This document shows, in pieces, positions 33,782 to 42,568 of a stretch of 64,000 nt of DNA (within the stretch, counting starts at the first letter, position 1; every line of letters starts with the position of its first letter). The DNA is from Desulfarculaceae bacterium (GTDB taxonomy: Bacteria; Desulfobacterota; Desulfarculia; Desulfarculales; Desulfarculaceae): positions 1 through 64,000 of the forward strand of contig JAIPEN010000016.1 in the NCBI GenBank assembly GCA_021737145.1. Reading direction: 5' to 3'. The notes under the pieces were generated by a model. It ran no database searches. It saw nothing but the letters and a program-made list of their open reading frames with translations, and was not told the origin of the DNA. The position numbers and the translations under genes were made by a program.

Positions 33782-33817
33782 AAAACAAACGGGCCGCCGG
33801 GTTTCCCCGACGGCCCG
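33782..33817 (-). terminator. Terminator of the ferredoxin-type gene
   Basis: CGGGCCG (33790-33796) pairs with CGGCCCG (33811-33817), with an inner GGG/CCC pair. On the minus strand it is followed by TTTGTTTTT. It stands 22 bases after the stop at 33840. Confidence 0.85.
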
Positions 33818-33839
33818 CAACTGTCTGTTTGTCCAGCGG

Positions 33840-34973
33840 CTACTTCTTGGCGGCCAGCAGCCGGTCCAGCTTGGATTTGATGCCCATCATGGCCACCTGC
33901 CCGCCGGACAGCTTGCCCCGCGCCCGGGCCAGACCCATGCCCATTTCCTTGACGTTGGCCGGCACCGTCTTCTGCTCATCCTCGGGCTTGCGCTCCAGGG
34001 TCAGCGCCCCGGAGGGGCAGGTGCTCACGCACAGGCCGCAGCCGATGCAGCGCTCCACGGCCAGCACCACCTTTTCCTCGTCGTCCAGGCTCAGGGCGTC
34101 CATCTGGCAACGCTCCAGGCACACCCCGCAGCCGATGCACTCCTCGGGCTGGGCCTCGGCCACAAAGGGCGTGGCCGCCAGCTCGGCCGGGCGGGGATAG
34201 CGCTTGAGGGTCTTTAGCACCTGGCAGCAGTCCCCGCAGCAGCAGCAGATGTTGATGATCTTCTCCGCGTTGGAGGGCTGCAAGACCAGGCCCTGCTCGT
34301 CGGCCTTCTTGATTATCTCCAGGGCCTCCTCCTGGGTGATGGAGCGCCCCACTCCCCGGTGCTCGTAATAATAGGCCCCCGCGCCGAAGACCAGGCAGGT
34401 CTCCTCCTCCTTGCCGCAGCCCTTGCCCACCATGGTGTGCTCCCGGCGGCAGATGCAGGGGGCCACGTGCAGCTTCTTTTGCCTGCGGATCAGCTCCTCG
34501 GCCTGCTCGTGGGGCATTATGCGGTGGGCGGCGTCGATGCTCTTGCCCACCGGGATGGTGCGAAGCTGGGGAGCCTCTTTCCAAATCTCGGGATCGAACA
34601 GGGTGGGGATGTAGGCGTTCATCAGCCCCACCAGCTCCTCGTCCAGGTTGTTGACGTTGTACTCCCAGATGCCGATGACGTACTGGGCGGCCATATACAG
34701 GGGCTCACCCTGCTTGGGGTAGATGCCCAGGATCAGCCCCTGATCCACCATCTCATCCAGGCGCGTCCGGGCCTCGTCCAGGGGCAGCTTGGCCCGCCGG
34801 GCGACCACCCGGGCCGGCTCGGGGATCAGGGTGCAGTGGAGCGCCAGCTCGGCCTGGGCCGGGCTAAAGAGCTTCTTGAGTATCTTGAGCTCGACCCCGT
34901 CCTTGGTGGGGGGGAAGCCGCCGGGCAGGCTGTCCAGGTGGTGGGCCAGCTTCTGAAAAACGTCCTTGGCCAT
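33840..34973 (-). CDS. 4Fe-4S ferredoxin-type protein with wHTH-like N-terminus
   Basis: A 377-residue protein. Residues 25-110 look like a winged-helix segment (SPAQAELALHCTLIPEPARVVARRAKL). A middle part has CICRREHTMVGKGCGK and the unusual cluster ICCCCGDCC. Two standard 4Fe-4S motifs follow (CIGCGVCLERCQ and CIGCGLCVSTCP). It is probably an electron carrier or sensor in the cytoplasm. AGGGAG precedes the ATG at 34973; the longer frame adds an unrelated stretch. Related proteins are widespread in sulfate reducers without known function. Confidence 0.82.
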   Translation of the reverse strand: MAKDVFQKLAHHLDSLPGGFPPTKDGVELKILKKLFSPAQAELALHCTLIPEPARVVARRAKLPLDEARTRLDEMVDQGLILGIYPKQGEPLYMAAQYVIGIWEYNVNNLDEELVGLMNAYIPTLFDPEIWKEAPQLRTIPVGKSIDAAHRIMPHEQAEELIRRQKKLHVAPCICRREHTMVGKGCGKEEETCLVFGAGAYYYEHRGVGRSITQEEALEIIKKADEQGLVLQPSNAEKIINICCCCGDCCQVLKTLKRYPRPAELAATPFVAEAQPEECIGCGVCLERCQMDALSLDDEEKVVLAVERCIGCGLCVSTCPSGALTLERKPEDEQKTVPANVKEMGMGLARARGKLSGGQVAMMGIKSKLDRLLAAKK

Positions 34974-35139
34974 GGTGTCGCTCCCTGGCAAATCGTGCGG
35001 AGACTCCACTCTAGCATGAGGCCGATTCAATTCCCAGTCCACGCCTGGTGTTGGCCCGCGGCCCGCCTGACCGGCCTCCGGCCATAGCGCAGGCTGGGTA
35101 GAGCCAAGCGAAACCCAACAATTCCACTAATGCTGGCGA

Positions 35140-36267
35140 TTGCAGAAGGAAAAAGTAGGTGTTGATGAAGAACGAAGCCGTTATATTATTACAATACTCA
35201 TCTTATTGTCTGGAGCCAGCCTTCCAGTGGAAAACAAAGAAGTCTTTAATGAAATAGTTGAAAGCGCATGTGAATTCACAGAACGCTCAATCAGACAATT
35301 CGGGGAATCGCCCAAAAACTCTATTATAAACTTTTATACTGGTCTGGAATTATTTCTAAAGTCACGTCTAATAGCCGAACATTGGGCTTTAATTTTCAGC
35401 CGACCTGAATATGCAGACAAGGCCAAATTTGAAGCTGGCGATTTTGCTTCAGCTAATTTTGCCGGCTTGGTTACACGCCTTGAAAAAATTGCCAACAAAA
35501 AAATACCTATAGAAGCCCAAAATACTTTTAATGCATTAAGGCAACACAGGAATAAACTCGTACACTTCCATCACAATGCCTTTACGAGTGGTCAACCCGA
35601 ACAAATTTTATCGATACTGAAAGAGCAGGGAAAGGCTTGGTGGCATCTGCGTAGCCTCCTAACAGACCATTGGGCAAATATATTTGAAGATTGGCAGTAC
35701 CGAATAGGAGGCTTGGATTGGTTAATCCATCAGGACAACGAATTTCTGAATGCCAAATGGGAATTGATCGAACCACTTGTGAGGGAAAAAGAACGGGACG
35801 GAATTGATTTTGTTACTTGCAGCGAGTGCGGTAAATCATCGGCTGAATTAACCACTGAAGAATCATATAATTACGATAGTATAGTTTTTGTTGATTGCCT
35901 TGTTTGCCACCATCGCGACATGAAACTGGAATGCCCCAGTTGTGATGAAATTATCAGTTTTTTCGATGGAGAGGTTACGTGCTCCGCATGTAAGGAAAAA
36001 ATTGATCTGTTTCATGTTGTAAGGCGTTTTGTCCCCCCCTATGACCAGGATGATGGAGAGCAACAAATTGCTTGGTGTGGTTATTGCGAAGCAGCAATAA
36101 AATCAATCATCCCTTTTCGTGACTCCTGGATTTGCCTATCCTGCTTTGCCCGCTTCAACAGGGAGGAGGTTGAATACTGTCAGTATTGCGGTGAAAAAAA
36201 TGCGGGAGTTGACCTTAGTTGCTCTGCTTCACATGGCTGCCTTGGCTGCGAGGGGCCAAGTTACTGA
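35140..36267 (+). CDS. HEPN-like protein with C-terminal zinc ribbons, probably acquired
   Basis: About 375 residues, clearly AT-richer than everything around it. The N-terminal 230 residues are helical, with R-N-K-L-V-H at 137-142, a match to the RX4-6H catalytic motif of HEPN ribonucleases, in the segment NALRQHRNKLVHFHH. The C-terminal third has eight CxxC knuckles (CSEC, CLVC, CPSC, CSAC, CGYC, CLSC, CQYC, CLGC), enough for about four zinc ribbons. The frame opens at 35131; TTG at 35140 is the only early start and lacks a ribosome binding site, so the true N-terminus may be lost. A defence or RNA-binding role is inference. Confidence 0.75.
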   Translation: MQKEKVGVDEERSRYIITILILLSGASLPVENKEVFNEIVESACEFTERSIRQFGESPKNSIINFYTGLELFLKSRLIAEHWALIFSRPEYADKAKFEAGDFASANFAGLVTRLEKIANKKIPIEAQNTFNALRQHRNKLVHFHHNAFTSGQPEQILSILKEQGKAWWHLRSLLTDHWANIFEDWQYRIGGLDWLIHQDNEFLNAKWELIEPLVREKERDGIDFVTCSECGKSSAELTTEESYNYDSIVFVDCLVCHHRDMKLECPSCDEIISFFDGEVTCSACKEKIDLFHVVRRFVPPYDQDDGEQQIAWCGYCEAAIKSIIPFRDSWICLSCFARFNREEVEYCQYCGEKNAGVDLSCSASHGCLGCEGPSY

Positions 36268-36326
36268 CAAATAATTTTGTTCCCAACGACTTCCCCAGAA
36301 GGCAACAAGCTAGCTTTGTCCCCTCG

Positions 36327-37133
36327 TTATCCTCTCTCCAACTCGCTCTTGAGCGACTTGAGCATCATGCTCTCATAGAGCGCCGGCATGAGCTTGCTGA
36401 TCCAGTAGGTGAGCTTGCCCACGGTCGAAAGCACCACCAGGCGCTTCTCTGCGCTCACCGCCTTGAACAGCTCCTCGGCCACTTCTTCCGGCGTGGCGAT
36501 CCGCCCGACGGTGGATTGCTGGTGGCTGGTCAGGCTGCCGTCGCCGTCCAGGGCCGCGTGGGCGATGCCGGTGTTGGTGAAGCTGGGGCACAGGATGGTC
36601 ACTCCCACCCCGTCGGCCTTCAGCTCGGCCCGCAGGGTGCCGAACAGCCCGTGCAGGGCGTGCTTGGCCGCGCTGTAGCCGGAGCGGCCATAGAGCGGAG
36701 CCACCCCGGCCACCGAGGAGATCACCGCGATCTGCCCTTGCCGCGCGACCAGGCTGGGCAGGGCCGCCTGGGTGCAATACAGGCTGCCGAAGAAGTTCAC
36801 CCCCATCACCCGGGCGAACACCTCGGAGCTGGTGTCGGCAAAGGCGCTGCGATGGGTGATGCCCGCGTTGTTCACCAGCAGGTCCACCCCGCCGAAGCGC
36901 TCCGCGACTTGGGCCATGGCCTCTTGGCAGGCCCCGGGATCGGTAACGTCGCAGCCCAGGCCCAGGGCCTCGCCCAGCTCACGGGCCAGGGCGGCGGCCG
37001 CCTCTGCGTTCAGGTCGATGAGCGCCACCCGCGCCCCGGCCGCATGAAAGCGGCGGGCAAAGGCCGCGCCCAGACCGCCGGCCCCGCCGGTGATCACCAC
37101 CGTCTTGCCCGCGTAGTCCCGCCTGGGCATCAT
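36327..37133 (-). CDS. Short-chain dehydrogenase/reductase
   Basis: A 268-residue SDR, NAD(P)-dependent. TGGAGGLG forms the cofactor loop; NNAG, SSVAG and the catalytic YSAAK are all present. D at the end of the second strand (LIDLN) favours NAD. Last gene of a minus-strand operon with an epimerase-type gene (4-base overlap), a transporter and a TPP enzyme. It likely oxidises or reduces the product of that pathway. Confidence 0.92.
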   Translation of the reverse strand: MMPRRDYAGKTVVITGGAGGLGAAFARRFHAAGARVALIDLNAEAAAALARELGEALGLGCDVTDPGACQEAMAQVAERFGGVDLLVNNAGITHRSAFADTSSEVFARVMGVNFFGSLYCTQAALPSLVARQGQIAVISSVAGVAPLYGRSGYSAAKHALHGLFGTLRAELKADGVGVTILCPSFTNTGIAHAALDGDGSLTSHQQSTVGRIATPEEVAEELFKAVSAEKRLVVLSTVGKLTYWISKLMPALYESMMLKSLKSELERG

Positions 37134-38104
37134 GCCTCCTGCGAGGCCAGGTAGTACTCGAACACCTGGCGGGTGGTCTTGGCCGGGGTGTAGCCCATCA
37201 CCTGTTTGAGCCGGTCATTGGCCAGCACCGGCCGGTATTGCAAAAATCCGATCTGCTCCGGGCCGTACTGGGTCAGGCCCAGCCGCTTGAGCACCCACAG
37301 CGCGCCTTTGAGCAGGCCCGGCGGCAGGGGCACATAGGGCTTGCCCAAACGCTGGGCGATCTCGCGCATGGTCAGCGCCCCGCCTCCGGCCAGGTTGTAG
37401 GCTCCCGTGGCCCGGCTGAAAACCCCGGCCCGGATCACCCCCACCACGTCCTGGTCCCAGATCATGGTGAAGGGAGTGGCGCTGCCGGCCACGCCCAGGA
37501 TCATGGGCTTTTGGAACAGGGCGGTAATCTGGTTGGCCGCCCGCGCCCCCAGGATCACTCCCGGCCGCAGGATGAGTTGCTGAAGCTCCGGGTGCTGTTC
37601 GCGCCAGCGGGCCAGCATCTCCTCCACCTGGCGCTTGTGGTCGGAGTAGGCGAACTCCACGTTGCCCCTGAGGGCGTCGTCCTCGTGCAGCCACTCCGGG
37701 TTGTCGGCGTGGTAGCCATAGGCCGCCCCGCTGGAGGAGTAGACGATCTTCTCGGTCCCGGCGGCCAGGCAGCCCTCCAGCACTCGCTCGGTGCCCAGCA
37801 CGTCCACCTCGAACTCCAGGCGGCGGTCGCTCTTTTTACCCGGAGTCACCAGGGCGGCCAGATGCACCACCACCTGGGGCCGGTGTTGGGCGATGGCCTG
37901 GACCAGGCTCGCCTGGCGCACGTCGGCCTCCACATAGGTGACGCCCGGCAGGCGGTTGGCCTCGGGCTCGGGCCGAAGGTCCATGGCCACGATGCTCTCC
38001 AGGCTGCCGGGGTCCCGTGCCAGGTTTTCCACCACCTGCCGTCCCAGATATCCACCCGCCCCGGTGATAAGCACCGAACGGGGAGCCCACTCCGCGAAAC
38101 TCAT
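37130..38104 (-). CDS. NAD-dependent epimerase/dehydratase family protein
   Basis: A 324-residue extended SDR. GAGGYLG is the cofactor loop, DLRPEP follows the second strand, and VYSSSGAAYG holds the catalytic Ser. The usual YxxxK is present as YSDHKRQ. Acts on nucleotide sugars or on 3-hydroxy-type substrates such as sterol-like compounds; the context with a BASS transporter gives no clear sugar link. Overlaps both neighbours by four bases. Confidence 0.88.
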   Translation of the reverse strand: MSFAEWAPRSVLITGAGGYLGRQVVENLARDPGSLESIVAMDLRPEPEANRLPGVTYVEADVRQASLVQAIAQHRPQVVVHLAALVTPGKKSDRRLEFEVDVLGTERVLEGCLAAGTEKIVYSSSGAAYGYHADNPEWLHEDDALRGNVEFAYSDHKRQVEEMLARWREQHPELQQLILRPGVILGARAANQITALFQKPMILGVAGSATPFTMIWDQDVVGVIRAGVFSRATGAYNLAGGGALTMREIAQRLGKPYVPLPPGLLKGALWVLKRLGLTQYGPEQIGFLQYRPVLANDRLKQVMGYTPAKTTRQVFEYYLASQEA

Positions 38105-39018
38105 GCTGTTGCCTCCGGCAGGGGCCGCCGCGACCAGAAGAAGGCCAGGGTCAACCCCGCGATGATGTGCCACACCCCCCACCAGGCGGTGATGATGGCC
38201 ATGCCTCCCAGGCCGCCGAAAAAGTCGAAGACCAGGATCAGGCCCAGGGCCGCGTTCTGGATGCCCACCTCGATGGCCACCGCCCGGGTGTCGCGGGGGG
38301 GCAGCTTGGCCGCCCGGCCGCTCCAATAGCCTATGCTCAGGGCGCAGGCGTTGTGCAGGGCCACCACCAGGGCCACCAGGCCCACGTACTTGAGGAAGTT
38401 ATTCCAGTTGGCCGCCAGGGCCCCGCCCACCACGGCCATGAACACGATCACCGCGAAGATCTTGAAGGGCTTGCGGATGCGCTCCACCAGGTTCGGGAAG
38501 AAGCGCCCCACGATCATGCCCAGGGCCATGGGGATGCCCAGGATCATCACGATGGTCACGAACACGTCCAGGGGGTTCAGGCTCACCTCCCTGAGGATGG
38601 GCTCGGTGCGCGGGTTCAGGCTGCCCCACACGGCCAGGTTCAGCGGGGTCATCACCACCGCCGCGGCGGTGCTTACGGCGGTCATGGAAACGCTCACCGC
38701 CGAGTTTCCCCCGGCCAGGTAGGTCATCATGTTGCTCAGGTTGCCTCCGGGGCAGGCGGCCACCAGGATCATGCCCAGGGCGATGGATGGCGCGATGGGC
38801 AGCACCAGGGTGAGCAGGAAGGTGAAGGCGGGCAGCAGGATGAACTGGGTGGCCAGGCCGATGGCCGGGGCCTTGGGCTGTTTGAGAATGCGGGTGAAAT
38901 CGGCCGGCTTCAGATCCAGGGCGATGCCGAACATCATCAGGCCGATGACCGCGTTGAGGGTCAACAACCCCGAGGGGTTGAAGTTAAGCCGCACCGCGTC
39001 TATGGCCGTGGCGTCCAT
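38101..39018 (-). CDS. BASS-family sodium symporter
   Basis: A 305-residue membrane protein with about nine helices, of the bile acid:sodium symporter family. Conserved parts are ACPGGNLSNMMTYLAGGNSAVSVSMTAVST and EVGIQNAALGL, which form the sodium sites. Bacterial members import organic acids such as pantoate or keto acids as well as bile acids. The gene sits between a TPP enzyme and an epimerase, so it probably brings in the pathway substrate. Confidence 0.9.
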   Translation of the reverse strand: MDATAIDAVRLNFNPSGLLTLNAVIGLMMFGIALDLKPADFTRILKQPKAPAIGLATQFILLPAFTFLLTLVLPIAPSIALGMILVAACPGGNLSNMMTYLAGGNSAVSVSMTAVSTAAAVVMTPLNLAVWGSLNPRTEPILREVSLNPLDVFVTIVMILGIPMALGMIVGRFFPNLVERIRKPFKIFAVIVFMAVVGGALAANWNNFLKYVGLVALVVALHNACALSIGYWSGRAAKLPPRDTRAVAIEVGIQNAALGLILVFDFFGGLGGMAIITAWWGVWHIIAGLTLAFFWSRRPLPEATA

Positions 39019-39019
39019 A

Positions 39020-40777
39020 TTACTTCCCCTTGGGCTCCTGGTGCATGGCCTTGAAATGGATCAGTCCGGGCGCCCACATGTGCTTGACCGGGTCCACCTC
39101 CACCATAATCAACGCGGGCAGAGGCTGGGCGATGGCCTCCTTGAGGGCCGCCTTCAGGCCCTCCGGGTCGCTGACCCGCGCGCCGAAAGCGCCCATGGAG
39201 CGGGCCAGCTCGTCCCAGGCGATGGGCCCCAGGTCGGTGCCGATGGTCTTGTCCTTGTCCAGCGACTTCTTGAGCATGGTCTGCACCGGGTGCATGGCGA
39301 AGCACTGGTTTATCTTGACCATGCCCCACTGCCGGTCGCAGCACACCAGGTAGATGGCCTTGAGTCCGTGGCGCACCGCGGTCTCCAGCTCCTGGGGATG
39401 GAAACCCATGGCCCCGTCGCCGGTGATGCAGTAGACCTGGGCTCCGGGCCGGGCCACCGCCGCGCCCAGGGCCATGGAGGTGCCCGCGCCCAGCTGGCCG
39501 GTGTGGTGGTGGGTGCCCAGCAGGCAGCCCGGGGTGTGGATGGTGGAGTAGAAGCTGCCCCACACCGCCGCGTTGCCCCCGTCCAAAACCAGCACCGCGT
39601 CCCGGTCCATGAGCTTGCCCGCCACCTGGCCCACCTGGGCGGTGATCATGGGCGAGGCGGCCACGCCGAGCTTCTCGTCCAGCTTGGCCCGGTCCTTGGT
39701 CTTTTCCTGGGCCAGCTTTTCCACCGTCGCCCGGCGCTCCTCCAGGGGCATGGTGTCCTTCTTGCCGGTCAGGGCGGCGATCAGCTCGCGCAAAAAGCGC
39801 TTCACGTCGGCCTGGACCAACAGGTCCGCCGGCCGGATGCGCCCCAGCACCTCGGGGTCAATGTCCACCTGGATCATCTTCTGCTGATCCCAGGGGGCCC
39901 AATAGGGCGGCTTGCCCCACCAGTCGGTCTCGCCCATCTCCGAGCCCAGCACCAGGGCCACGTCGGCCGCGTTGCGCAGGCTGTTCACCGCCTTGATGTG
40001 CAACAGGGGCCAGGCCAGGGGCGAGTCCTCGCTCAGGGCCCCGCGCGCGGCCCAGGAAGTGGTCACCGGCGCGTGCAACAGCTCGGCCAGCTCGGCCAGC
40101 TCGGCATAGGCCTGGGCGTGGATGATGCCGCTGCCCGCGTGGATCATGGGCAGCTTGGCCCCGGCCAGCAGGCGGGCCGCCTCCTCCACCTGGCGCGGAT
40201 CCGGCTCCAGGGGCGCGGTGGCCCGGTAGGCGGCGGGCTGGGGCAGGCCCATCGGCTTGCACTCGCCGTTCATCACATCCTCGGGCACGTCCAGATGCAC
40301 CACCCCGGGCCGCCCGCTCCAGGCGGCGCGCAGGGCGGTCTTGAGCAGCTCGGGCACCCGGGCCGCGCTGTCGGCGCACACCGAATACTTGGCCATGGCC
40401 CCGATGGCTCCCACCTGGTCGAAGCATTGATAGGCCCCGCCCCGGTCGGGATAGGCGATGGCCGAACGCCTGCTGCTGGTAATCAGAAGAACCCGGTTGC
40501 CCTCCATCTGCTCGGTGGCCACCCCGCCCAGCATGTTGGCCACCCCCGGGCCGTTGGAGGCGATGCACACCCCCAGCTGGCCGGTGAGGCGGGCGTAGGC
40601 TCCGGCCATGTGGGCCGCGCAGGATTCATGGCGCGGGGTGATGAACTCCATGCCCTGGTCCTGCACGCAGCCCTTCAAGAGGGCCAGGTAGGTGCCGTCC
40701 ACGATGCCGAAGAGCTTGGTCACGCCTTCGGCCGCCAGCATGGCGGCGATGATCGCGCCTGGGGTGGTGTTGGCCAT
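39020..40777 (-). CDS. Thiamine-diphosphate-dependent enzyme (acetolactate synthase-like)
   Basis: A 585-residue TPP enzyme with the three-domain layout of acetolactate synthase, oxalyl-CoA decarboxylase and lyases. The catalytic Glu is in TPRHESCAAHMAGAYARLTG. The TPP/Mg motif starts with GDGAMGFHPQELETA, but the usual NN partner reads CCDRQW, an unusual replacement. No regulatory subunit (ilvN) is near, so valine synthesis is unlikely. AGGAA precedes the ATG. First structural gene behind a TetR regulator; the reaction, probably a decarboxylation or carboligation, is unknown. Confidence 0.85.
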   Translation of the reverse strand: MANTTPGAIIAAMLAAEGVTKLFGIVDGTYLALLKGCVQDQGMEFITPRHESCAAHMAGAYARLTGQLGVCIASNGPGVANMLGGVATEQMEGNRVLLITSSRRSAIAYPDRGGAYQCFDQVGAIGAMAKYSVCADSAARVPELLKTALRAAWSGRPGVVHLDVPEDVMNGECKPMGLPQPAAYRATAPLEPDPRQVEEAARLLAGAKLPMIHAGSGIIHAQAYAELAELAELLHAPVTTSWAARGALSEDSPLAWPLLHIKAVNSLRNAADVALVLGSEMGETDWWGKPPYWAPWDQQKMIQVDIDPEVLGRIRPADLLVQADVKRFLRELIAALTGKKDTMPLEERRATVEKLAQEKTKDRAKLDEKLGVAASPMITAQVGQVAGKLMDRDAVLVLDGGNAAVWGSFYSTIHTPGCLLGTHHHTGQLGAGTSMALGAAVARPGAQVYCITGDGAMGFHPQELETAVRHGLKAIYLVCCDRQWGMVKINQCFAMHPVQTMLKKSLDKDKTIGTDLGPIAWDELARSMGAFGARVSDPEGLKAALKEAIAQPLPALIMVEVDPVKHMWAPGLIHFKAMHQEPKGK

Positions 40778-40779
40778 GA

Positions 40780-41463
40780 TCAGTTCCTTTCCTGTACAGG
40801 CGGCGCGGCCCCTTCCACGGGGGCCAGAAAGCGCCGTATCAGTTCCACGGTGCGTTGCAGTTGATCCTCGACGGCCGCCTTGCTCAAGCGCCCCTTTATC
40901 TCCAGATACTCGCGCATGCGCAGCGCGAAGTGCTTGGAGACCAGGGAGGCCACGAAGATGATGTATAGGCTGTTTATCCAAAAGGCGGCCTGGCGGATGT
41001 CCAGATCCGGCCGCACCAGGCCCCGGCCCACGTCCCGGGCCAAAACCGCCTTGAGGTGATCGGCGGTGTACTTCTCCACCTCCCGCGACATCTTGGCCGC
41101 GAAGGGATCCATGCCGGCCGAGGAGACGTTGAGGTAGATGATCAGGTATTCGGGATGGCGGCGGGCAAAGGCCGCGCCCTGGCGGAAGATGTGCTCCAGT
41201 TGGGCGAAGATGTCCCACTCCGGGTCCAGCTCGCCGTAGACCGCCTGGCGGGAGCGCCGCAGGCCGTCGCGGGCCACGTAGAGGTACAGCTCCTGTTTGC
41301 TCTCGAAGTAGTTGTACAGCGAGCCCTTGGCCACCCCGGCCCGGCTGGCCAGCTCGGCCATGTCGGTCTGATTGTAGCCCCGCTCGGCAAAGAGCTTGGC
41401 CGCTTCGCTCAAAAGCTTCTCGCGCTTGGCGGGCTTTATTTTGTCCAGGGTCTGCTTGGGCAT
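40780..41463 (-). CDS. TetR-family transcriptional regulator
   Basis: A 227-residue repressor. The N-terminal helix-turn-helix is typical (KLLSEAAKLFAERGYNQTDMAELASRAGVAKGSLYNYFESKQEL). The rest is a helical ligand-binding domain. It is the first gene of the operon with the TPP enzyme, BASS transporter, epimerase and SDR, separated from the next gene by two bases. An inverted repeat in its own promoter suggests self-regulation, with a pathway compound as inducer. Confidence 0.92.
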   Translation of the reverse strand: MPKQTLDKIKPAKREKLLSEAAKLFAERGYNQTDMAELASRAGVAKGSLYNYFESKQELYLYVARDGLRRSRQAVYGELDPEWDIFAQLEHIFRQGAAFARRHPEYLIIYLNVSSAGMDPFAAKMSREVEKYTADHLKAVLARDVGRGLVRPDLDIRQAAFWINSLYIIFVASLVSKHFALRMREYLEIKGRLSKAAVEDQLQRTVELIRRFLAPVEGAAPPVQERN

Positions 41464-41484
41464 CGGCCGCCCTCCCCCTTAATG

Positions 41485-41502
41485 ACTGACCGGACAGTCA
41501 GT
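41485..41502. promoter_or_regulatory. Likely TetR operator
   Basis: ACTGAC and GTCAGT form a perfect 6-bp inverted repeat with a 6-base centre, 22 bases upstream of the tetR start. The form (GACxGNxxGTC-like, flanked by AT-rich sequence) is usual for TetR-family operators. Confidence 0.65.
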
Positions 41503-41568
41503 ATGCTAGACGAGGCGGCCGCCCCCTGTCAAGGATTTGTTTACAGTTTTGTAGGGATTTCGCCCGGG

Positions 41569-42471
41569 CTATGCCCAGCGCAGCACGGGCGCGCGCCGGC
41601 CGGTGATGCGCCGGTATTTTTCATTGGGCCAGCCCAGGGCGATCACCGCGTGTATCTTCTCGCCAGGCCGGGCGCCCAGCTGGCGGGCCAGCGCCGGCTG
41701 GCGCTTCAGCACCTCCACCGCGTAGCCGACCAGGCAGGTGCCCAGGCCCATGGCCTGGGCGGCCAGGAGCATCTGCCCGCTGGCCAGCAGGGCGTCCTCG
41801 GCCGGACAGGAGGCCCCGGGCAGCGAGCCCACCAGGATGGCCGCGGACGCGCCGTGGAACAGGCGGTCGACGCCCTGGTTGTCCCACTCGTCCAGGGCCC
41901 GGCTCACCGACTGGTGATACTCGCGGTAGTAGTCGTCCAGCTCGGGCTTGCCCACCAGGCGCAACAGCCCCCGCAGCCAGGCCTTCTCGGACAGGCGGTT
42001 GAAGTCGCGGATCACCCGCCCCACCTCCGAGGCCATTGCCATCACCCGCTCCCGGCTGGAAAGAACCGTGAAGCTCCAAAGCTGGCTGTTGGTGCCCGAG
42101 GGCGCGCTGAGCCCGATCTTCACCAGGTCCGAGAGCATTTCCCGGGGCACGGGGCGGTCCTTGTAGTTGCGGCAGGAGCGGCGCGAGGCCATTAGCCGCA
42201 CCAGGCCGGCCAGGTCGTAATCGCCAAAGGGCAGCCAGATTTGCTCCAGGCTGAAGGTGTCGAAGCGGCTCTGCTCCGGGTCCAGGCTGCCCACCGTGAC
42301 CGCGCCCTCGGGGCACACCGCCGCGCAGTGGCCGCAGTTCAGCGAGCTGTCGCCGGTCACCCGGGCCTTGCCGTTTACCAGGCTGATGGTTTGGCTGGGG
42401 CACACCCGAAGGCAAAGGCCGCAGCCGTTGCACAGCTCGGGGTCGATATGCGTGGTCACTTCTTGAGGCAT
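41569..42471 (-). CDS. Nitroreductase with N-terminal ferredoxin domain
   Basis: A 300-residue flavoprotein. Residues 10-65 form a bacterial ferredoxin domain with CNGCGLCLRVCP and CGHCAAVCP. The nitroreductase domain follows from about 85 (SRRSCRNYKDRPVPREML ... LSAPSGTNSQLWSF ... GLGTCLVGYA). Such ferredoxin-nitroreductases pass electrons from a cluster to FMN; the natural acceptor is unknown. Start at the ATG at 42471, the upstream frame being unrelated. Confidence 0.88.
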   Translation of the reverse strand: MPQEVTTHIDPELCNGCGLCLRVCPSQTISLVNGKARVTGDSSLNCGHCAAVCPEGAVTVGSLDPEQSRFDTFSLEQIWLPFGDYDLAGLVRLMASRRSCRNYKDRPVPREMLSDLVKIGLSAPSGTNSQLWSFTVLSSRERVMAMASEVGRVIRDFNRLSEKAWLRGLLRLVGKPELDDYYREYHQSVSRALDEWDNQGVDRLFHGASAAILVGSLPGASCPAEDALLASGQMLLAAQAMGLGTCLVGYAVEVLKRQPALARQLGARPGEKIHAVIALGWPNEKYRRITGRRAPVLRWA

Positions 42472-42568
42472 GGGCCGTCTCCAGGTTGCGGTTGGGGCCC
42501 ATGATAGCACGGCCCTGGGGGCCAGAATTTGTCTCGCGCGTGGCCAGCCCGTATACTGATTAGGTAAT

